Below are positions 31,939 to 37,023 of a stretch of DNA of 37,023 nt, piece after piece; position 1 is the stretch's first letter; every line of letters starts with the position of its first letter. The stretch is taken from assembly GCA_025358055.1 (NCBI GenBank), contig JANYKV010000036.1, positions 1-37,023 of the forward strand. The letters run 5' to 3'. The position numbers and the translations under genes are program-made. This DNA is from Gemmatimonadota bacterium. Its GTDB lineage: Bacteria; Gemmatimonadota; Gemmatimonadetes; Gemmatimonadales; GWC2-71-9. Under the pieces are notes generated by a model, which saw only the letters and a list, made by a program, of their open reading frames with translations, had not been told where the DNA came from and did no database searches.

Positions 31939-32217
31939 ATGGTCGACCGCAACCACCCGCCCCGCGCCGAAGTGTGCGTCGTCTACGATGAGGTCACCGG
32001 GGATATCCTCCACACGCATCGTCTCATCACACTCGTGGGACGACACAATCCCGACCCCGAAGCCGTCCGGCAGGTCGCGCTCGGTTTCGTGCGAGCACGG
32101 GGTTACAGCGTCGATCGCCTTCATGTGATCAGCGTGAGCGCCAATGTCTTCGGCGGCGAGCGTTTGCCTCGGGTCGACGTGGAGCGACGCGCGCTGATCT
32201 TCGACAGTCCGCTGTGA
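31939..32217 (+). CDS. hypothetical protein with VYDEVTGDILHTH motif
   Basis: 92 aa. The ATG at 31939 has AAGGAG 7 nt upstream; another ATG at 31921 overlaps the previous stop and has no ribosome-binding site. The sequence AEVCVVYDEVTGDILHTHRLITL, then a helix (PEAVRQVALGFVRARG), then VDRLHVISVSANV suggests a small alpha/beta domain of beta-hairpin, helix, strand. I do not recognise the family. Confidence 0.6.
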   Translation: MVDRNHPPRAEVCVVYDEVTGDILHTHRLITLVGRHNPDPEAVRQVALGFVRARGYSVDRLHVISVSANVFGGERLPRVDVERRALIFDSPL

Positions 32218-32265
32218 TTTGAGGGGCGAATCAACAAACATCCACAGGTCATTCCGATGCCGCAT

Positions 32266-32456
32266 TTGAGATCCCTCGCCTGGCTCGGGATGACACGTGC
32301 CTGGTCGAGGTGACACCGTACTTGGTTGAGGTGACACCGTGCGTGGCCGGCATGAGACCGTCCGTGGCCGGCATGAGACCGTGCTTGGTCGGGATGAAGT
32401 CCGAAAGGCACCGACTTCTGTCATTCCGAGGGAACAAAGCGACCGAGGAATCTCAA
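32266..32456. repeat. inverted-repeat element enclosing a 21-bp minisatellite
   Basis: The left end (TTGAGATCCCTCG, then CTCGGGATGACA) is the inverted counterpart of the right end (TCATTCCGAG, then CGAGGAATCTCAA). Between them are five tandem copies of a 21-bp unit close to TGACACCGTGCTTGGTCGGGA (first copy 20 bp) at 32291-32394. No gene; the region reads as a short dispersed repeat with an internal tandem expansion. Confidence 0.75.
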
Positions 32457-32538
32457 GCCCTGGCACACCGCATTTCCCCAAGCAAGTATTACGTTTCCCT
32501 CCCAGCACATCGAATCACGGGACGGGGACGAATCGCGT

Positions 32539-33009
32539 ATGGCGCATCGAGCAGGGCTGGCGTTGGGAATGCTGCTGGTTTCCGGCTGCGTAACCGGACC
32601 GGACCAAACCGTCCGCGGAACCGGGACCTACCATCTTCAGGTCGTGTCACTCGACGGCGATGGGACTTCGACGCTCAGTGGTCCGGCCACCTTTGCGCTG
32701 ACATCGACGAGCCTGACCTTGGCATTCTGGGATGGCCCTTCCAAGCAACAATCGCGCATTGAGCTCTCGCGCTCCCCGGCAGTTTCCGTTCCGGGCACTT
32801 GGAGCGTCACCGGGGATGGCCGGGTCACGGACGCTTTTGTTGAGCACGACAACTATGTGGTTGGCGCGGGAGGGGGCACAATCACGTTCAACGTCCTCAG
32901 CACCGTCGAGGTGTCGGGCGCATTCGACTATGCGGGGCCTTCGATCAGCGCACCCGGAAAGTTGCTCCGGCTTCGCGCGACATTCTCGGCCGCGCCGGCT
33001 GAGCGCTAA
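32539..33009 (+). CDS. predicted lipoprotein, unknown function
   Basis: 156 aa. Begins MAHRAGLALGMLLVSGCVTG: a short signal with lipobox LVSGC, so the mature protein would be lipid-anchored at Cys17. The mature part is rich in Thr, Ser, Gly and beta-type residues, with alternating strands such as GTYHLQVVSLDG and GTITFNVLSTVEVSG. No family recognised. Monocistronic by position. Confidence 0.65.
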   Translation: MAHRAGLALGMLLVSGCVTGPDQTVRGTGTYHLQVVSLDGDGTSTLSGPATFALTSTSLTLAFWDGPSKQQSRIELSRSPAVSVPGTWSVTGDGRVTDAFVEHDNYVVGAGGGTITFNVLSTVEVSGAFDYAGPSISAPGKLLRLRATFSAAPAER

Positions 33010-33023
33010 AGGAGGGGCGGTGA

Positions 33024-33051
33024 GGACAAGACGGCAAGAGGAAGACGGCAG
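33024..33051 (-). repeat. two units of a 14-bp tandem repeat (TTGCCGTC family)
   Basis: On the minus strand: CTGCCGTCTTCCTC then TTGCCGTCTTGTCC. The same 14-bp unit is present five times at 36069-36138 in the opposite orientation. Confidence 0.6.
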
Positions 33052-33079
33052 GAACATAGGCGCGCCACGGAATCCCAGA

Positions 33080-33577
33080 CTAGGTCAGAGGCCACGCCGC
33101 GTAGAGCGCGAGCACCACCGAGACGAAACCAAATCCGATTTTCACCACCGTCGCGGCCATCCGTCCGAGGATAGCTCCCCACGCGGCTTTACCGGCGTCC
33201 CCATGGGCTCGCCCCTGGGAATACTCCGCCAGTAGCGCTCCCAGAAACGCGCCCGCAAACGACCCGATCACGGACCCGATGACCGGCACGGGAACCCCGA
33301 CGATGGCCCCCGCCAATCCACCCGCCAGCGCCCACCACCCGGCCCGGCTCGACCCGCCGAACTTCTTGGTATAGTGCGCCGACACGGTCCAGTCCAAGAC
33401 TTCAGCAGCCAGAGCCAAGAGCCCGACGGTGCCCACAACAGCCCATGAAAGGCGTGGGCCCACCAGGAGTCGATACCCCACCGTGCTCGCGAAAAAGACC
33501 CAGAGCCCCGGCATGCCGATGGGGATGAGAACTAGTCCAAGGAACCCGGCAGCGGCCAACAGATAGAAGGCCGTCAC
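33080..33577 (-). CDS. DUF456 family membrane protein
   Basis: 165 aa, five or six hydrophobic helices, with the DUF456 hallmark WWALAGGLAGAIVGVPVPV followed by IGSVIGSFAGAFLGALLAE. It starts with GTG overlapping the thioesterase stop (GTGA). Members are inner-membrane proteins of unknown role. Coupling to a thioesterase gene suggests but does not show a role in lipid or acyl metabolism. Confidence 0.85.
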   Translation of the reverse strand: MTAFYLLAAAGFLGLVLIPIGMPGLWVFFASTVGYRLLVGPRLSWAVVGTVGLLALAAEVLDWTVSAHYTKKFGGSSRAGWWALAGGLAGAIVGVPVPVIGSVIGSFAGAFLGALLAEYSQGRAHGDAGKAAWGAILGRMAATVVKIGFGFVSVVLALYAAWPLT

Positions 33578-34041
33578 CTGACGTACTGTCCAAAGTGGTT
33601 TCGGAACTCGGCCGGAAACGGCACCGACTTTCGAGTTGCCTGGTCAATCAGCACCTCGACTAATTCTGCAATCGCAATACACTGCTGATTCGGCGCGGCG
33701 AAAATTCCCTGGCCAATGGTTACGGAACTCTTGCCTAGCCGTTGCACGGTCACCCCAACCCGCACATCCTGGCCGAGATGTGCCTCTTCGAGGAATTCCA
33801 CGCGCAAATCGGCCAGCACCATCACCGGGCCGGTCCGAAGCTGGTCGAGGGGCTGGATGGGCCACTCCAGCACGACACGCGCCTCTTCGAGCCATCGGAC
33901 CACATTGACATGACTGACGTGACCGAGGGCGTCGAGGTCGCCGAAACGGGGAGCGATCGGATGCCAGAACTGGTAGATGACGGGGTCGCGCAGCGCGCTA
34001 TCGAGCCGCGGTGCGGGCGCCGGTGCGGGGGTTGAGTTCAT
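33574..34041 (-). CDS. hotdog-fold acyl-CoA thioesterase
   Basis: 155 aa, single hotdog domain of the 4-hydroxybenzoyl-CoA thioesterase/YbgC class: RFGDLDALGHVSHVNVVRWLEEARV carries the catalytic Asp (quoted in parts: DLDALGHVSH and VVRWLEEARV). It likely cleaves short- or medium-chain acyl-CoAs. The ATG at 34041 is chosen over a frame open 98 codons upstream, which has no similarity and would run through the divergent TSUP gene. No Shine-Dalgarno; a TATTAT hexamer 6 nt upstream suggests a leaderless mRNA. Confidence 0.85.
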   Translation of the reverse strand: MNSTPAPAPAPRLDSALRDPVIYQFWHPIAPRFGDLDALGHVSHVNVVRWLEEARVVLEWPIQPLDQLRTGPVMVLADLRVEFLEEAHLGQDVRVGVTVQRLGKSSVTIGQGIFAAPNQQCIAIAELVEVLIDQATRKSVPFPAEFRNHFGQYVR

Positions 34042-34047
34042 CCTGGA

Positions 34048-34053
34048 ATAATA
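34048..34053 (-). promoter_or_regulatory. candidate -10 for leaderless thioesterase mRNA
   Basis: Minus strand TATTAT with a 6-nt spacer before the ATG at 34041. No Shine-Dalgarno is present between them and no strong -35 is evident. Confidence 0.35.
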
Positions 34054-34138
34054 AGCGATCCTCCATTTCGATTGCCTCGGTGCTGGAGTAGCTTTGGCAG
34101 CGTACGCACTGACCGCTAGCCGTAACCTCTGAGATCCA

Positions 34139-34945
34139 ATGCCGATTGGCCCATCCTCCGAAATCGCCCGTGTGGCGCTGGCGACGCTCGCCGCGGCGGT
34201 TGGCAGCGCCATCAATTCCATTGCGGGCGGCGGCACGCTGGTCACCTTCCCGGCGCTCGTCGCGCTTGGGGTTCCCGCGATCGTGGCGAACGCGACGAAC
34301 ACGGTAGCGCTCTGGCCGGGCGCGCTGAGCAGCATGTGGGGCTATCGGCGCGAACTCGCCGGTGTCCGCGAATGGGCCACCCGCTTTTCGGTCCCCTGCC
34401 TTCTCGGCGGTCTGCTGGGCGCCATGCTCCTTCTCAGAACGAGTGCGGCGCGCTTCGACCACATCGTGCCCTGGCTGGTGTTGGGTGCGTCGGTCCTGTT
34501 CGTAAGCCAACGCCCCCTCATGGAGCGGCTCCACGCCCGAAAGCCCAGGATGGCCACGGCATCCGAAGAGGCTCCGGCCACCGGTGCGCCCAAGCCCACC
34601 CTTCCCTTGTTGCTGTTCCAGCTCGGCGTTGCGGTCTACGGTGGCTACTTCGGCGCCGGTATCGGCATCCTGATGCTCGCAGGGCTCGGCTTCATGGGGT
34701 TCACCAACATCCATCGCATGAATGGGCTCAAGAATTGGGGCGCGCTGACCATCAACCTGGTCGCGGCGGGTGTCTTCGCGATGAGCGGCCTGGTGAGCTG
34801 GCCGCTCGCCGGCGGGATGGCCATCGGGGCGATTCTCGGTGGATACGGCGGCTCTCGCCTGGCGCAACGGGTGTCCCAACAACGGGTCCGCCAGGCGATT
34901 GTGGTGATCGGGTTCGGGAGCGGGGTGTGGCTATTGCTGAGGTGA
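34139..34945 (+). CDS. TSUP/TauE-SafE family membrane transporter
   Basis: 268 aa, about eight transmembrane helices in two similar halves. The first half has AAAVGSAINSIAGGGTLVTFPAL and NATNTVALWPG; the second has GVAVYGGYFGAGIGILMLAGL and MNGLKNWGAL, both typical of the sulfite exporter/TSUP family (quoted in short parts). Substrates in the family include sulfite, sulfoacetate and other small anions; the present one is unknown. Divergent from the thioesterase gene with a 97-bp shared upstream region. Confidence 0.88.
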   Translation: MPIGPSSEIARVALATLAAAVGSAINSIAGGGTLVTFPALVALGVPAIVANATNTVALWPGALSSMWGYRRELAGVREWATRFSVPCLLGGLLGAMLLLRTSAARFDHIVPWLVLGASVLFVSQRPLMERLHARKPRMATASEEAPATGAPKPTLPLLLFQLGVAVYGGYFGAGIGILMLAGLGFMGFTNIHRMNGLKNWGALTINLVAAGVFAMSGLVSWPLAGGMAIGAILGGYGGSRLAQRVSQQRVRQAIVVIGFGSGVWLLLR

Positions 34946-34969
34946 GGGGGTCCCTGGGGGCCGGGGTCA

Positions 34970-35040
34970 GGGGCTCTGGCCTGTGCCTTGCCTCGCGGCG
35001 CTCAGCCGCGAGGAGCGGGCGATTCCCCCTTGCAGAGCCA
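34970..35040. terminator. nested hairpin after the TSUP gene (possible terminator)
   Basis: A perfect 9-bp stem CCTCGCGGC/GCCGCGAGG with a 5-nt loop (34991-35013) lies inside a longer pairing GGCTCTG ... CAGAGCC. There is no T-run after the inner stem, so factor-independent termination is possible rather than certain. Confidence 0.4.
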
Positions 35041-35056
35041 GTACGATGTAGATAGC

Positions 35057-35075
35057 CTACACCCATAGAGTGTAG
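35057..35075. repeat. short inverted repeat CTACAC/GTGTAG
   Basis: 6-bp arms around a 7-nt loop immediately before the permease C-terminal remnant. It could be a remaining PadR-like operator or the scar of a deletion. Confidence 0.3.
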
Positions 35076-35132
35076 CCGGCCCGCCGGGCGACATCAGTGA
35101 ACCCGGTCGACGCCCTGCGCGCAGATCAGTAG
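35076..35132 (+). pseudogene. C-terminal remnant of an ADOP/MacB-type ABC permease (18 codons)
   Basis: Plus-strand frame 35076-35132 reads PARRATSVNPVDALRADQ and stop. This is the canonical C-terminus of FtsX/MacB-type permeases (PARRA-x-x-x-x-P-x-x-ALR), and is homologous to the C-terminus of the remnant at 35779-36027 (PARRAARLDPVKALRAEG). A stop codon lies immediately upstream in the same frame, and the preceding 100 bp carry no permease sequence, so the rest of the gene is gone. Confidence 0.65.
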
Positions 35133-35365
35133 TCTCGGACTCTCTCTCCCTCGGCTCAATCCACGACTCCCATTCATCGCTGTCGCTCCTTCCGGCAGGC
35201 CGGGTGTCGCTCAAGCAACTTCGGCTCCTTGCGGCCACGCCTCCATGCTCGTGAGAGGCTCTATGCTCCCCGAGCAACCAGCCGTTTCGAACCGGCCCGG
35301 TGAGCCACCCGACGCACACATCGCTTTAGCGATACCGGCCGAGCCGCGGCTTCAACCGCCAGGGG
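35133..35365. other. intergenic region before padR, no gene recognised
   Basis: About 230 bp without recognisable coding sequence. It contains a 14-bp palindrome ATCGCTTTAGCGAT at 35320-35333. The minus-strand open frame across 35002-35319 has no ribosome-binding site or motif and is not called. The stretch may be what is left of a deleted permease gene. Confidence 0.4.
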
Positions 35366-35375
35366 TTGACTCCCT

Positions 35376-35404
35376 TTGACATTCTAGGGGAGGATTACTA
35401 TCTT
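35376..35404 (+). promoter_or_regulatory. padR promoter
   Basis: TTGACA, 17-nt spacer, TATCTT: perfect -35 and spacing, with a moderate -10. A second TTGACT lies 10 bp upstream of the -35. The start would be about 16 nt before the padR ATG. Confidence 0.6.
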
Positions 35405-35411
35405 CCCTAGA
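35383..35411. promoter_or_regulatory. candidate PadR operator (inverted repeat over the promoter)
   Basis: TCTAGGG (35383-35389) and CCCTAGA (35405-35411) form an inverted repeat; allowing one base of slippage the arms extend to about 12 nt. It covers the promoter spacer and the -10, so binding would block transcription, as expected for autoregulation by the PadR protein encoded next. Confidence 0.6.
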
Positions 35412-35426
35412 CTTCCTGGGGGACAC

Positions 35427-35768
35427 ATGCCAGCGCGCACGCTCGAACTCCTCCGCGGTACCCTCGACCTTCTCATCCTCCGCGCCCTCACTCGCCAGCC
35501 GTTGCATGGATACGGTGTCATGCGCTGGATCGAGGAAAGCACCGGCGAAGCGCTCCAAATCGAAGAAGGCTCGCTCTACCCCGCCCTGTATCGGCTCGAA
35601 GACCGCGCCTGGGTCGAGTCGGATTGGGGTGTCTCCGAAAACAATCGGCGGGCCCGCTTCTACAAGCTCACTGCCAAAGGCAGAACTCAGCTGAAAACCG
35701 AAGTCCGAGAATTCACCCGGTTCGCCCGAGCCGTGTTCCAGGCCCTCGAGGCGCCGGAGCCGGCGTGA
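35427..35768 (+). CDS. PadR-family transcriptional regulator
   Basis: 113 aa. N-terminal winged helix with the PadR signature: LELLRGTLDLLILRAL, HGYGVMRWIEEST, IEEGSLYPALYRLEDRAWV and RRARFYKLTAKGRTQLK (in order, quoted in parts). It is the short form typically encoded just before ADOP-type ABC permeases and represses its own operon. GGGGG precedes the ATG. The neighbouring permease is now a remnant, so the repressor may be left without its original target. Confidence 0.92.
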   Translation: MPARTLELLRGTLDLLILRALTRQPLHGYGVMRWIEESTGEALQIEEGSLYPALYRLEDRAWVESDWGVSENNRRARFYKLTAKGRTQLKTEVREFTRFARAVFQALEAPEPA

Positions 35769-35778
35769 CGGGACATCC

Positions 35779-36027
35779 ATGATGAGCGACCCGAGGTGGC
35801 ACCGCTACTGGCGGTACCTCACGAATCGTGTTCGCGGCGAGGTGGCCGTGGCCCTGGCCGCGAGCCAGTTGATGCGTAGTCTTCTGGTCGGGGTCCGCGC
35901 CGTGGACCCGCTCACCTTCGGAGGAGCCATCGGTGTGTTGGGCTTCGTTGCCCTGGTGGCGGTGTACCTCCCGGCTCGACGCGCCGCCCGACTTGATCCG
36001 GTGAAAGCGCTTCGCGCGGAGGGATGA
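35779..36027 (+). pseudogene. internally deleted ADOP/MacB-type ABC permease
   Basis: An 82-codon frame that joins the N-terminus of an ADOP permease (MMSDPRWHRYWRYLTNRVR, typical of the W-R-R-Y-x-R-x-W start) directly to its C-terminus (LMRSLLVGVRAVDPLTFGG ... YLPARRAARLDPVKALRAEG). The full-length family has about 800 residues with two FtsX domains; roughly 700 are missing between residues about 20 and 24. The reading frame is kept, so a short membrane protein with one C-terminal helix could still be made, 10 nt after padR. Most likely a deletion remnant, less likely a selected mini-protein. Confidence 0.75.
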
Positions 36028-36068
36028 ACACAGCGGGGAAATGGGAAAGGGGCAGCGGATCAGGTGAC

Positions 36069-36138
36069 TTGCCGCCCTTTCGTTGCCATCTTGGTCTTGC
36101 CGTCTTGCTCTTGCCGTCCTTCCCTTGCCGTCCGGCCC
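36069..36138 (+). repeat. five tandem copies of a 14-bp repeat (TTGCCGTC family)
   Basis: Five consecutive 14-bp units in perfect register: TTGCCGCCCTTTCG, TTGCCATCTTGGTC, TTGCCGTCTTGCTC, TTGCCGTCCTTCCC and TTGCCGTCCGGCCC. The first five bases are invariant and the rest of the unit is pyrimidine-rich. It lies between the permease remnant and the FHA gene. Two further units occur at 33024-33051 on the other strand. Confidence 0.75.
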
Positions 36139-36149
36139 TCGGAGGAGAG

Positions 36150-37023
36150 TTAGGGGGGCGATTGTGCGATCCGATCGACCTTCGCCTTGAGTTGTTGTGA
36201 GCTCTGGATGAAATCGTCCAGCGGGATGGTCCATACCCATCGTGGGCCAAGCGGTTTCAGAAACCCCGAGTACTCCAAGCGACTCGAAAAATCCTCGTGG
36301 CTTGCATAGCCCGCCAGCAGCAAGAGCCCTTGCATGGCGACGCCCACCACGAGCGCCGGCCGCCAGAGCCGCCGTGACGGCACCGTCACAACCAACCGTA
36401 AGTGACCATAGGTCAGCACGGTGACCAGCGTGATGGCCAATACCGTCCCACTGACACTCGTCCAGAACGTGGTGGGCACAATGAACATCACCCACTCGTT
36501 GATATTATTGAGGAGCCGGAACCCGACCACGATCGCGCTGACCCAGGCGAGATGACTCAGAAACCGTGCATGCTTGACCACGATTCGGCTGGCGATGGAC
36601 CAGAACCCCGACCACAGTGCCAGGCCAACGAAAGCCAAGACGGCGTTGCTGAGTAGCTTCACAAATCGAAGCCGTTCGGAGGTACCGAGCCACCCTTCCA
36701 CCATGATGTAGACCAGGGCGAGAGCCACGACCGCCAGGTGTCCCCGCGTGGTCGTCAGAACGGCGATCCGGCCCCGCGGGTCGTCTCCATCCATCAACGC
36801 AGCCGGGAGGGGCAGCGCGGGATCGACCAACCGAAGGATCGTTCGTCCGATGCGCACGGAGCCACCCGGAGGGAGTGGCAACACGACCACCTTCCCGCCG
36901 GCGGCCGGATCGCGAAGGCCGTTGACGCTTCCCGCGTCTCGCACGACGACCCCCCCGGCATCATCGACCCCGAGATCAGCATGGCGGGCGTCCACATACG
37001 GATCATCGAGTACGATGTCGTTC
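36150..37023 (-). CDS. FHA-domain multi-pass membrane protein (N-terminus outside window)
   Basis: The last 290 residues are visible. They begin in an FHA phosphothreonine-binding domain (NDIVLDDPYVDARHADLG and VVVRDAGSVNGL match the D-x-x-V-S-x-x-H-A and S-x-N-G core, except the usual Ser before the HA pair is Ala). From about residue 90 to 245 follow five or six hydrophobic helices (such as LAVVALALVYIMVEGWLG and LVVGVAMQGLLLLAGYA), then a soluble tail ending IAQSPP. FHA proteins read Thr-phosphorylation by Ser/Thr kinases, so it may be a membrane-bound signalling adaptor. No kinase gene is in the window. Confidence 0.78.
   Translation of the reverse strand, partial: NDIVLDDPYVDARHADLGVDDAGGVVVRDAGSVNGLRDPAAGGKVVVLPLPPGGSVRIGRTILRLVDPALPLPAALMDGDDPRGRIAVLTTTRGHLAVVALALVYIMVEGWLGTSERLRFVKLLSNAVLAFVGLALWSGFWSIASRIVVKHARFLSHLAWVSAIVVGFRLLNNINEWVMFIVPTTFWTSVSGTVLAITLVTVLTYGHLRLVVTVPSRRLWRPALVVGVAMQGLLLLAGYASHEDFSSRLEYSGFLKPLGPRWVWTIPLDDFIQSSQQLKAKVDRIAQSPP

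Noticed and set aside
32291-32394. Possible CRISPR array
   Set aside because: Units are 21 bp, directly abutting, with no spacers and no cas genes; it is a tandem repeat.
31753-32508. Minus-strand open frame of 251 codons with seven-residue repeats
   Set aside because: The repeats come from the 21-bp minisatellite, and the frame is antisense to a better-supported gene at 31939-32217.
35002-35319. Minus-strand open frame of 105 codons
   Set aside because: No ribosome-binding site, no recognisable motif, and it runs antisense across the ADOP tail remnant and hairpins.

Overview
The window looks like chromosomal DNA from a GC-rich Gram-negative bacterium, most likely of the Gemmatimonadota. 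That placement is inferred from the GC-rich codon use, an outer-membrane barrel gene beside an LPS-heptose kinase, a PadR/ADOP-type permease locus and the housekeeping gene order. No 16S rRNA or other phylogenetic marker is present to prove it.

Positions 1-20067 hold one almost unbroken minus-strand gene chain (transcription runs from 20067 down to 1). In order of transcription it is: asparaginase, a carboxymuconolactone-decarboxylase-like protein, obgE, dprA, hemW, hrcA, dnaJ, prmA, rsmE, a HIT protein, rpsU, mutS2, dnaG, a coiled-coil zinc-ribbon protein, recJ, rsmD, coaD, pta, a STAS anti-anti-sigma factor, an RsbW-type kinase, and a GAF-PP2C phosphatase cut by the window edge. Most junctions are ATGA/GTGA overlaps or gaps under 20 nt, so translational coupling is likely. 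The block combines ribosome and RNA methylation, heat-shock control, replication and repair, CoA/acetyl-phosphate metabolism and, at its end, a partner-switching stress module.

Positions 20169-27128 carry a small membrane protein (minus) and then a plus-strand run: Wzi-like outer-membrane barrel, heptose-7-phosphate kinase, M19-dipeptidase-like protein (lacking the usual first zinc motif), GlsB/YeaQ-type membrane protein, a secreted OB-fold-like protein, a fused phosphotransferase/P-loop kinase and a glycine-rich membrane protein.

Positions 27129-36150 are accessory in character. A VapBC-like toxin-antitoxin pair and a RES/Xre-ParS pair flank tRNA-Val(CAC), next to an AT-rich patch. An ABM-TIGR04076-aldo/keto reductase operon follows, then small orphan genes, a lipoprotein, a DUF456/thioesterase pair and a TSUP exporter. 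The last part is a decayed PadR/ADOP permease locus: an intact padR with a promoter/operator palindrome, an internally deleted permease, and a separate 18-codon permease C-terminus. Between these genes lie three kinds of short repeat: a 21-bp minisatellite inside an inverted-repeat element, a 14-bp tandem repeat present at two loci in opposite orientation, and copies of a GGNATGACA-type dispersed repeat. The window ends in an FHA-domain multi-pass membrane protein (partial).

I did not find a clearly new multi-gene system. The best leads are the decayed ADOP locus with its preserved PadR operator, the two minisatellites, and a recurring TANNNT hexamer 6-7 nt before the start codons of operon-leading genes, which suggests leaderless transcription.
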